NCBI GenBank assembly: GCA_934746785.1
Contig: CAKVFO010000029.1
Location: forward strand, 1 to 27,273
Length of the DNA: 27,273 bases
Direction: 5' to 3'
Origin: an uncultured Clostridium sp.
Lineage (GTDB): Bacteria > Bacillota > Clostridia > Clostridiales > Clostridiaceae
The notes under the pieces are model-generated. The model did not search any database. It was given only the letters and a program-made list of their open reading frames with translations, and had not been told where the DNA came from. Within the stretch, counting starts at the first letter, position 1. Every line of letters starts with the position of its first letter. This document shows positions 14,690-21,908 of the stretch, piece after piece. Position numbers and translations under genes: made by a program.

Positions 14690-14867
14690 GTTATTTACTT
14701 GGGAGCTTAAATACCATACCCGTCGTATAGACTATCACCTCATTCAATGAAGCTTTACGTATAACTGGTTGGGTTTCTATTTAATTAGAATTACTCGAAT
14801 AACAAACGAGGATGTATTTCATTGAAAATATGAGAACTCTATTCAAAACAAAGGAGGGCTAGAATTT
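14690..14867 (+). ncRNA. Structured region upstream of IS110 transposase, candidate bridge RNA
   Basis: The ~180 nt before the transposase start contain a long-range 9-bp pairing, TTCAATGAA (14743-14751) with TTCATTGAA (14818-14826). It encloses two hairpins: TTCTA/TAGAA (14775-14790) and CTCG/CGAG (14794-14810). IS110-group elements are known to encode a bridge RNA in this position that guides target and donor recognition. The match here is position plus foldability only; no loop was matched to element ends. Confidence 0.35.
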
Positions 14868-15898
14868 ATGAATAATTTTATTAATGACTTCGTTGTCGGA
14901 GTAGATGTATCTTTAAGCTAAAAAAGGCTCTAAAAGATATTGAAAAGAAATTTTCAAAAAGAGCTCGTACTTTTATGAAATCTACCGGATTATATCATAT
15001 TAAACTTTATAATTACTTTAGTAAAAGCAATTACAATTGTTATATTATAAATCCAATACATACTAAGAACTTTGCAAAACAAAGTATTAGAAAAGTTAAA
15101 AATGATAAAGTTGATCCATTTAGCAAAGTACCACTAGCTATCTTAAGAAACTATCCAACCTATAAACATTTTTTATCTGCCCCAAAGTCAGATGTTTTAA
15201 CCACTATAACATCAGCTGTACACCATACAACAAAATGGGCAGAAAATCGCTATAATAAAATTTTTGCTATTGCAAAAGAAGCTGAACTATTAAAATTAGA
15301 TGTATATTATTTAGAAACAGAACTTATTTGTTTCATTGATATTCTTAATACTTTTGAAAAAAATATTAATAAACTTGAATCTAAAATTTCAGAAATAACC
15401 TCTAAAATTCCTAATTTCAAAAAAAATGTTGAGCTACTATGTACTCATCCTGAAGTTGGCAAAATGAGTGCTATATATCTATTAGCTGAAATTGGTAATA
15501 TTGAAAACTTTTCAAAACCACAAAAACTTGTAGCTTTCTTAGGTCTAGATACATCTGTATCACAATCAGGAGCTTTTACAAGTACACATAATAGACTCAC
15601 AAAAAGAGGATCTAAGTTTGCTAGAAAAACACTATATAATCTAGCCCGCGCATCAGTTAAGACTTTCCGAAACGGAGTCACGGCTAATCCTGTTTTGCAT
15701 GAATATTATAAAAAATTAATTACATCTAAACTCAAAAAAGTAGCTTTTGGAGCTATAATGCATAAACTAGTGCAACACTTTTTCGAAATACTTAGGGATC
15801 AAAAACCCTTTGAATTACGATTGCCTGAAGTTCATAAAACAATGTATTTAGAGAAAAATTTTTGTATAACTGGTCTATATGTTAAAAAAGCAAATTAG
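14868..15898 (+). pseudogene. IS110-family transposase (DEDD recombinase), degenerate
   Basis: A start with AAAGGAGGG upstream opens MNNFINDFVVGVDVSL, the normal IS110 N-terminus with the first catalytic Asp. A stop follows at codon 18, where about 45 codons are missing. The frame resumes at about 14921 (KALKDIEKK, then MKSTGLYHIKLYNYF, INPIHTKNFAKQSIRKVKND). A further gap lies after KNDKVD, where about 20-30 residues normally occur. From the linker to the end the protein is intact, including the Transposase_20 domain: CTHPEVGKMSAIYLLAEIG, KLVAFLGLDTSVSQSG with the active-site Ser, and NRLTKRGSKFARKTLYNLA. Full IS110 transposases are about 400 residues; about 325 codons remain. The element should be inactive on its own. 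Its ends have no inverted repeats, as usual for this family, so its boundaries are not defined. Confidence 0.88.
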
Positions 15899-15922
15899 TT
15901 ATATTTCTTTAAACTAACTTGC
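15890..15922. terminator. Hairpin between IS110 remnant and convergent glycosyltransferase
   Basis: GCAAaTTAGTT (15890-15900) pairs with AACTAAcTTGC (15912-15922). It spans the transposase stop codon and is flanked by A-rich and T-rich runs, so it could act on both strands. Confidence 0.6.
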
Positions 15923-15942
15923 CTTATTATTTATTAAGAAAA

Positions 15943-17055
15943 TTACTTAATATCCTCATTTATTAAGTTTTCTAATTCTAAAACTTCTATATCTTTATTT
16001 TTTATACCTTTTAAATAATCCAAAGCCATTTCATATTCCTTCGCATTATACAATAAAATTGCCAAATTATAATTAATTATTGCAATCTTATTTAAAACTG
16101 ATACATTTTCTATATCATTTATAATACCTTTTATCTTTATGAAATCCATCTTTTTGTTAAATTCCTTAAGAATACAGTTTTCAAAATTATCAGTAATATT
16201 TTTAACTGAGTATTTCTCAACAGATTTTATACAGACTTCTCTTAAAGGCAGTATACTTTTATCTCTTTGTATTCTATTTAGTATTTCTCCTAATTGATCA
16301 TAATCACCTATATCAAAAAGCCAGCCATTAACTCCTTCTTCTATACAGCTCAAAACACCACTAGTCTTAGTAGCTGCTACTGGAATTCCTTTAGATAACG
16401 CCTCTAAAACTACTAAAGGAAAACCTTCATATTTAGATGGAAGCACTAAAAGATCCGCTTTGTCTACAGCTTCCCACACATTACTTATCCATCCATGCCA
16501 GCTTATATTCTTATCTATAAGTAGGTCTTTAGCCATAAAATGTAACCATCCTCTATCTTCACCATCTCCATATACATTTAATTTTTCCTTGTCTCTTTCA
16601 ATTAACTTACCATCAAAATTCACTGAATTATTAACTAAATATATAGGCTTATTTTGATTTAGTTTCTCTAACTCAGCCTTTATTTGACTTGAAATAGCAA
16701 AATATGCATCTGAGAAACTTAGCAGCTTTTTACTATCCCCTCTATAACATAATAAAGAACCATGAACCCACGAAATAATAGGTATAGTGTTAACTAAATT
16801 AAATAATAATAATGCCTTATAGCACGCATATGTCATAACTGGAACATGAGTAGCTAATACAACATCCGATTTACCCTCTTTTTCTATGAAATTTTTGTAT
16901 TCATATACCATCCTTTCAGCATCTGCCTCTTCAACATCATCTGAACCATCTAAAACATTAAATTCTTTTATGGTATCTTTCCACTCACTGTATATAGGTT
17001 CTAGTTGTTGAATACCCCTTACCCTATGACCTCTTTTTATTAATTCATTACTCAT
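15943..17055 (-). CDS. Glycosyltransferase family 4 protein with TPR-like tail, probably damaged
   Basis: The open frame encodes 370 residues with GT-B features: ISWVHGSLLCYRGDSKKL, NVYGDGEDRGWL, SWHGWISNVWEAVDKADLLV and PSKYEGFPLVVLEALSKGIPVA (catalytic Glu motif). A C-terminal helix pair, YNLAILLYNAKEYEMALDYL, resembles TPR. Two lesions are visible. First, the true N-terminus lies upstream: codons for NIVVYKG and GGHGGLENVLTIM (the glycosyltransferase glycine-rich start) are in two frames separated by one extra G near 17080, and no start codon precedes them. Second, after LIERDKEK the segment usually reading hVGRL...KG...(~30 residues) is missing, so the donor domain lacks its first strand. 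Translation from ATG at 17055 has no clear ribosome site. It was probably a surface-glycan transferase and is now likely inactive. Confidence 0.65.
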   Translation of the reverse strand: MSNELIKRGHRVRGIQQLEPIYSEWKDTIKEFNVLDGSDDVEEADAERMVYEYKNFIEKEGKSDVVLATHVPVMTYACYKALLLFNLVNTIPIISWVHGSLLCYRGDSKKLLSFSDAYFAISSQIKAELEKLNQNKPIYLVNNSVNFDGKLIERDKEKLNVYGDGEDRGWLHFMAKDLLIDKNISWHGWISNVWEAVDKADLLVLPSKYEGFPLVVLEALSKGIPVAATKTSGVLSCIEEGVNGWLFDIGDYDQLGEILNRIQRDKSILPLREVCIKSVEKYSVKNITDNFENCILKEFNKKMDFIKIKGIINDIENVSVLNKIAIINYNLAILLYNAKEYEMALDYLKGIKNKDIEVLELENLINEDIK

Positions 17056-17117
17056 AATAGTTAGTACATTTTCCAGGCCGCCATGCCCTCCCTTTGTATA
17101 CTACAATATTAAGGTGT

Positions 17118-18344
17118 TTAAAAAACTAATTTTAATGCTTTTAGTCTATCTTTTACTTCGTTAATTATATCTTCTTCTGTTTCTTCTAAAACCTCAAAAG
17201 TCACTGAAAACCTCAAATAAGCCCCTACCTCATCCCAAGGAACAGTTGATATTGCTGCATTAATAATTAGAAACTCAGCTGCCTCTTCTGCATTTTCAAA
17301 CCTTATATTTCCTGCTCCTATAGGTGCTTTTACATAACAATAAAAAGTGCCTTTAGGTTTCCTGGCAGTAAATCCAACCTCTTCTAATGCCTTAACTAAA
17401 AGATTAAATCTCCTTGAATATTTCTCACAAGTTTTCTTTGTAATATCAGTATGCTCCATAGCATATATGCCTGCTTTTTGAATTGCTCTAAATTGTCCAG
17501 AATCAGTATTATCCTTAACAGTACCATAGGCTTTTACAACTTTTTCATTTCCCGCAATAAAAGCTAATCTCCACCCTGTCATATTAAAAGCTTTTGATAG
17601 TGAATGAATTTCAACCCCAACGTCAATTGCTCCTTCTACACTTAGAAAACTTAAAGGTTCATATCCATCAAAAGTCACAGCTGCATATGCCGCATCATGA
17701 ACTACTAAAATTTCATTCTTTTTAGCAAATTGAACTACCTCTTTAAAAAATTCTTCAGTAGCTGTCTGTCCTGTTGGATTGTTTGGATAATTTATATAAA
17801 GAATCTTTGCCTTCTTCAGAATTTCTTTAGGTATATTATTCAAGTCGGGAAAAAAATTATTCTCCTCCTTCAATTCTAAGTCATATACCTTTCCCCCTAA
17901 ATATTTTGTATATGTACCCAAAATAGGATAGCCAGGTGTTGTCATCAATACGTAATCACCAGGATTAACTATACAAATAGGGATCATAGCTAATATTGGT
18001 TTAGACCCCATCCCATGTATTATATTCTTTTCTGAATCTAATCCTTTAACATTATACACACTCTCTAAATACTTACAAGCAGATACTTTAAATTCTAGTA
18101 TTCCATTATCCGCATAATATCTATTTTCAACTTTTCCTGATTCTATAGATAGTATCTTTACAACCTCTTTATCAGCTGCAGAATCAGGTTCTCCAACTCC
18201 CATATCAATAAGCTTTACTTCAGGTTTTCTTTTTTTTAGTTGTGCCTTTGCTCTCTTTATCTTTTCAAATTTATAAGTAGTAGTATCTAAACCAAAATTA
18301 ATTCCTCCTAAACGTTCCGCTATTAATCTATCAATATAACTCAA
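17118..18344 (-). CDS. dapL: LL-diaminopimelate aminotransferase (class I/II, PLP-dependent)
   Basis: The 408-residue protein has the DapL opening RLGGINFGLDTTTYKFEKIK, substrate-site segment DMGVGEPDS (48-56), RYYADNGILEFK, INYPNNPTGQ (184-193) with the cofactor-contacting Asn, HDAAYAAVTFDG (Asp217 and Tyr220) and SLSKAFNMTGWRLAF with Lys251 as the expected Schiff-base lysine. A later AYLRFSVTF carries the carboxylate-binding Arg. DapL converts tetrahydrodipicolinate with glutamate to LL-diaminopimelate in lysine and peptidoglycan synthesis. Other family-I aminotransferases are possible. The start used is TTG at 18344. An ATG five bases upstream (18349) has ideal spacing to AGGGGAG but is out of frame because GAGTT is duplicated there. 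The damaged glycosyltransferase follows directly after the stop. Confidence 0.82.
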   Translation of the reverse strand: MSYIDRLIAERLGGINFGLDTTTYKFEKIKRAKAQLKKRKPEVKLIDMGVGEPDSAADKEVVKILSIESGKVENRYYADNGILEFKVSACKYLESVYNVKGLDSEKNIIHGMGSKPILAMIPICIVNPGDYVLMTTPGYPILGTYTKYLGGKVYDLELKEENNFFPDLNNIPKEILKKAKILYINYPNNPTGQTATEEFFKEVVQFAKKNEILVVHDAAYAAVTFDGYEPLSFLSVEGAIDVGVEIHSLSKAFNMTGWRLAFIAGNEKVVKAYGTVKDNTDSGQFRAIQKAGIYAMEHTDITKKTCEKYSRRFNLLVKALEEVGFTARKPKGTFYCYVKAPIGAGNIRFENAEEAAEFLIINAAISTVPWDEVGAYLRFSVTFEVLEETEEDIINEVKDRLKALKLVF

Positions 18345-18347
18345 CTC
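18338..18347 (-). repeat. 5-bp tandem duplication at the dapL start
   Basis: On the minus strand ATGAGTT is followed by a second GAGTT, then ATATT. Removing one GAGTT restores ATG-AGT-TAT-ATT in frame with the gene. The duplication pushes the ATG out of frame and creates the TTG now serving as start. Confidence 0.7.
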
Positions 18348-18406
18348 ATATGCACTCCCCTCTACATTTATTCTATTGATAGACTTTCGATTATATGTAC
18401 TAATTT

Positions 18407-18446
18407 AAAAAGGCGATATAAACAAACTTATTTATATCACCTTTTT
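18407..18446 (-). terminator. Terminator after the leftward exported-protein pseudogene
   Basis: AAAAAGGCGATATAAA (18407-18422) pairs with TTTATATCACCTTTTT (18431-18446), with one G-T pair; T-tract on the minus strand. Confidence 0.85.
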
Positions 18447-18460
18447 ATCTCTACTTAAAA

Positions 18461-18937
18461 CTATAATAGACTTTCTAAAGCATATTCAGTTAATGTAGTA
18501 TAGGTTGTTCTATTCTGAGTTTTATTCATGGCACATGCAAGCCAGACTGCATTAGCCCACCCTTTACTTGATGTATTAGGACATCTAGCATTCTTAGGAG
18601 CTCCACCTATACTTGAAAATTGACCTTTCTTTGTGGCAATTGATCTAAGATTTTTCAACCTTTTTGTTTTTTATAAGACTATTGGCTTGATTATCTATAT
18701 CCTTTTTTTGATATCTTGTTATTTAGCAAATCTATATAGATTTATATTTCCAATAATATGAATATTTGATTCCTTCAACTTCAAAACCAACTAAATTTTC
18801 TTCTTCACCTAATATATAGTTAACCTGTTACAATTATTATCATAAGCAGCTACTACATTTACTACTGATGACCCAAAAAACATTCCTCCAAAAATAATTA
18901 CTGCAAGTTACATAATACTTGATTTAATTCTCTTCAT
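18461..18937 (-). pseudogene. Small exported protein, degraded
   Basis: GGGGGGATTTTG precedes ATG at 18937, which opens MKRIKSSIM, an in-frame stop, then LAVIIFGGMFFGSSVVNVVA-A: a signal peptide split by a nonsense codon. Further stops and shifts follow. A plausible piece in another frame reads LGEEENLVGFEVEGIKYSYY. The last 65 codons are open (18658-18461; ...GGAPKNARCPNTSSKGW, ANAVWLACAMNKTQN, ending ESLL) and lie in the original frame. The intact protein would have been about 155 residues with at least three Cys. I do not recognise the family. A terminator follows, and a second exported-protein pseudogene diverges from it 80 bp away. Confidence 0.7.
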
Positions 18938-19017
18938 CAAAATCCCCCCATACTCTCTTACATAAAACTCACCTGCGGTAAATTTTTACTTTTAGATACA
19001 AAAGGAGAGAAATACTA

Positions 19018-19317
19018 ATGAATAAAAAACTTTTAATTTACTCTTAAAATACTTACTGAAAAAACTTCATCTTATGACTTTATATTATAGTTTCAGGATA
19101 TCTAAAGAATTTAGATATCAACACCTCAAAAGTATATTATCAGCAATATGAACATACTTGTTCTATTTTTTCATATGCAAATACTAAATTATATTATTAC
19201 ATGGACACACGCGCTGATGATAGTGGTGCTCCTATATTTTATCAAGCTCCAAAAGATGGACAAAACTATGCAGCAGGTGTTTATAGAGATGAAAATATTT
19301 CAAAATGTTGGTATTAA
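19018..19317 (+). pseudogene. Small exported protein with three early stop codons
   Basis: AAAGGAGAG lies 8 nt before ATG at 19018 (MNKKLLIYS, then stop). In this same frame stops occur at codons 10, 14 and 20, after which the frame is open to TAA at 19315: GYLKNLDINTSKVYYQQYEH, TCSIFSYANTKLYYYMDTRA, DDSGAPIFYQAPKDGQNYAA, GVYRDENISKCWY. The codon choice and the return of the same frame show that this was one gene of about 99 codons whose signal-peptide region is now lost. A different frame overlaps it (19148-19366) and could supply an alternative C-terminus. The family is not recognised. The gene diverges from the pseudogene at 18461-18937; the pair may have been a secreted two-gene unit. Confidence 0.65.
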
Positions 19318-19378
19318 ATTCACTGAAGACCTTATAAATACAACATTTAAATCATTTAGCAAATAATTATATATCAAA

Positions 19379-19409
19379 GACAGCTAAAGTCATATCACTT
19401 TAGCTGCCT
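19379..19409. terminator. Bidirectional terminator
   Basis: GACAGCTAAAG and CTTTAGCTGcC form a 10-bp stem with a loop TCATATCA. It lies between the rightward pseudogene and the 3' end of the helicase gene, with T-rich sequence on both sides. Confidence 0.8.
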
Positions 19410-19427
19410 CTTTATACTTATTACAAG

Positions 19428-21437
19428 TTAAATTATAGTCATTAACCCTTTTCCCATCAAAAGATTTCCTTTAAACTTTCTGCTTCTGCCATCATCAAAT
19501 TTTATCTTAACTTCATTCCCATTAACTTCTTTAACTATGCCTTCACCAAAAGCTCTATGATTTATATGCGTCCCTACCTTAAGAGTATGTTCTGCTTTTG
19601 CTTCAACCTCACTCATAAATCCGCCTTCAGTAACAAATCTTGAAACTTCTTTAAACTTGCCCTTTCTCATCTTCGGAACAAAAAGATAGAGATTATCTAT
19701 TGCTCTTGTTATTGCAACATAAAATAGTCTTCTTTCCTCTTCAAGATTAGTTTCTTTGCTCTGGCTATGTGGCATTGTATCTTCATTACAGTTAATTAAA
19801 AAGACATTTTTAAATTCCATTCCCTTAACGCCATGAATAGTACTTAATAAAACTCTATCTTCACTTTTACTTCTTTTACTTTCTTCAAGTTTCTTCCCCA
19901 CTTCATCTACGTGTGCAAAAAATTCTAATATAGTTTTAAATGCAGATGCTGATGTTTTAAATTCTTCTAATATATCTTCTAAATCTTCAATACTGCTTCC
20001 AAACTTCTCAGCATAAGCTTTTAAATAATCAAGATATCCTAAGTCACTAATTATAAATTGCACTGCACTGCTTAATGAAGTTTTATTTATATAATTAAAA
20101 TCTCTTTTTAACTCATCTAATTTCTTTTGTTGAAAAGGAGGTGTATCACTCTTTTCAATTAATATGTCAAAGGTATTTTTTTCATCTCTATACTCTTTTA
20201 CGTAGGCTATACTTGTCTTACTTATATACCTAAATGGTTTATTTATTATATGTATAAATGCTTCTCTATCATAATGGTTATTAGCTAATGATAAATATGC
20301 TAAAAGATCTCTGCATATAAAGTGATTAAAAAAATTATATTCCTTATCAAGCATAGTAAAAGGAATTTTATTTTTTATAAAGGAATCTACTATTGTCATG
20401 GATTCCATATTAGTTCTATATAGGACTATATTATCTCTATAACTATATTTCCCACTTTCTTCTAGCTTTCTAATTCTTTTTGTTATTTCTTCACCTTGGA
20501 TATTTTCATCTTGGCAAGGAACACAATCTATTATCCCTTCACTTTCTTTATAAGCTATTATTTCCTTTTCATTTCTCGCCTTATTACATGCTATTACCTT
20601 TTTAGAAGCTTCTATAATATTTTTGCTGCTTCTATAATTTTTTGATAAATAATACTTTTTACCTTCTCGATATATTTTATCAAAAGTAACCATATACTCA
20701 GGTTTAGAGCCTCTAAATGAATAAATACACTGGTCTTCATCTCCTACAGCAAAAAGTGAATTTTCACTTTCTTCATTCATAAGTCTTAAAAAGTCAATTT
20801 GCAATTGATCACAATCTTGAAATTCATCTACAAGGATATACTTAAATAAGTTTTTATATCCATCCCTTAAGTTTTTATTCACTGTAAAAAGTTCTAAAGC
20901 TTTAATTGCAAGATCATCAAAATCCCATAATCCATTCTCTTTCTTATATTCAGTATAACTCTTAAGACATTCCTTAAAAATTTCTTTAGAAAAGCTAGGT
21001 ATAAATTCATCAAACGACATTCTTGATGTTTTAAATAAAGATATATTATTTATAGCTTCTTTCACCTTATCTTCACTTACATCATCTGAATATTTCTTAA
21101 GTACACCTTCAACTATTTTATTAGCCATATACCCCTGAATAATTTCAATTTTGTAACCTTCCCTTAATAAAATTTTATAGAATAATCCATGAAAAGTTCC
21201 AAAAAACGGACTATTCTCTTTTCTAAAAGCTTTTTCATATCTGCTTTTCATGTTTAAAGCCGCTGATTTTGTAAATGTTAAAACTATTATGTTGCCATTC
21301 CTTACATTAAGGTTGTCTACTAGATGTTTTATTCTATTTATAATAACAGTTGTTTTTCCTGATCCAGGCGCAGCAACAACAAGAATATTTCTTTCTAAAG
21401 CCTTCACAGCCTTCATTTGATAGATATCTAAATTCAT
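19428..21437 (-). CDS. UvrD/Rep/PcrA-type superfamily 1 DNA helicase
   Basis: The protein has 669 residues from ATG at 21437 (AGGAGGAG lies 9 nt upstream; an in-frame TTG 9 nt earlier is too close to the site). SF1A motifs are in order: Q-motif LDIYQMKAV, Walker A AAPGSGKTT (22-30), Ia LTFTKSAA, Walker B LVDEFQDCDQ (202-211), III GDEDQCIYSFRG (232-243), IV NYRSS, V STIHGVKGMEFKNVFLINC and VI EERRLFYVAITRA. A C-terminal Tudor-like stretch (KVGTHINHRAFGEGIVKEVN) matches the tail of PcrA-like helicases that contacts RNA polymerase. At 669 residues it is shorter than PcrA (about 740), so it is a paralogue rather than the main PcrA. It probably acts in DNA repair or clearing of conflicts. Confidence 0.9.
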   Translation of the reverse strand: MNLDIYQMKAVKALERNILVVAAPGSGKTTVIINRIKHLVDNLNVRNGNIIVLTFTKSAALNMKSRYEKAFRKENSPFFGTFHGLFYKILLREGYKIEIIQGYMANKIVEGVLKKYSDDVSEDKVKEAINNISLFKTSRMSFDEFIPSFSKEIFKECLKSYTEYKKENGLWDFDDLAIKALELFTVNKNLRDGYKNLFKYILVDEFQDCDQLQIDFLRLMNEESENSLFAVGDEDQCIYSFRGSKPEYMVTFDKIYREGKKYYLSKNYRSSKNIIEASKKVIACNKARNEKEIIAYKESEGIIDCVPCQDENIQGEEITKRIRKLEESGKYSYRDNIVLYRTNMESMTIVDSFIKNKIPFTMLDKEYNFFNHFICRDLLAYLSLANNHYDREAFIHIINKPFRYISKTSIAYVKEYRDEKNTFDILIEKSDTPPFQQKKLDELKRDFNYINKTSLSSAVQFIISDLGYLDYLKAYAEKFGSSIEDLEDILEEFKTSASAFKTILEFFAHVDEVGKKLEESKRSKSEDRVLLSTIHGVKGMEFKNVFLINCNEDTMPHSQSKETNLEEERRLFYVAITRAIDNLYLFVPKMRKGKFKEVSRFVTEGGFMSEVEAKAEHTLKVGTHINHRAFGEGIVKEVNGNEVKIKFDDGRSRKFKGNLLMGKGLMTII

Positions 21438-21605
21438 ACAAAACAACTCCTCCTAACTAATTTAATTATTACCAAGTATAATTTTAATTAAACTCATATA
21501 TTCAAATAACTATATTTTAATAATTATATCTAAAAGACACAATAGGTTATCATTATCTTTGTAAGCCTTACAAAAGGTTTTAAGAACAAAATAATTTTCT
21601 ATACG

Positions 21606-21652
21606 CCGAAAAAGAGATATATGGAGTCATTATATACTTCATATACCTCTTT
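21606..21652 (-). terminator. Terminator of the EAL-HDOD / 4-Cys operon
   Basis: AAAGAG-TATATG pairs with CATATA-CTCTTT (21611-21652), followed leftward by T5. Immediately after the T-tract comes CGGCGTATAGAAAATT, which resembles the edge of the dispersed repeat, with no further similarity. Confidence 0.8.
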
Positions 21653-21670
21653 AATAGTTAGTTATATTAA

Positions 21671-21877
21671 CTACTTATCAAATTGTATTATCTTATGAAA
21701 TTCTATTTCTTGTTCAAAAGCTAATCCCTCTTCTATATCTTTAACTTGTATTTCAGTATCAACTAAATATTCTTTAAAAGGACAATTATCTTTTATAGAA
21801 AAAAATTCATTCATCGGGCAAGTGCTACTACATTCTATACTTTTCTTATGTGTCGACCAAAATGGACATTTGCTCAT
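21671..21877 (-). CDS. Small four-cysteine protein (68 aa)
   Basis: The 68-residue protein begins MSKCPFWSTHKKSIECSSTC and continues PM...DNCPF; cysteines at 4, 16, 20 and 32 form a C-x11-C-x3-C-x11-C cluster likely to bind zinc or an iron-sulfur cluster. The remaining half is acidic with no membrane segment. AGGGTGAT lies upstream of ATG. The gene starts 31 nt after the EAL-HDOD gene and shares its terminator, so it is probably co-expressed. The function is not recognised. Confidence 0.75.
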   Translation of the reverse strand: MSKCPFWSTHKKSIECSSTCPMNEFFSIKDNCPFKEYLVDTEIQVKDIEEGLAFEQEIEFHKIIQFDK

Positions 21878-21908
21878 AAACTATCACCCTTAATATTTGA
21901 TTTTATAC

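Noticed and set aside
18659..18960. Possible intact secreted peptide from the signal-peptide start
   Set aside because: A stop codon at codon 10 and further stops show a pseudogene.
21584..21606. Fourth copy of the dispersed repeat beside the 4-Cys gene terminator
   Set aside because: Only about 16 bases (GGCGTATAGAAAATT) match; the rest is unrelated, so it may be chance or a tiny remnant.
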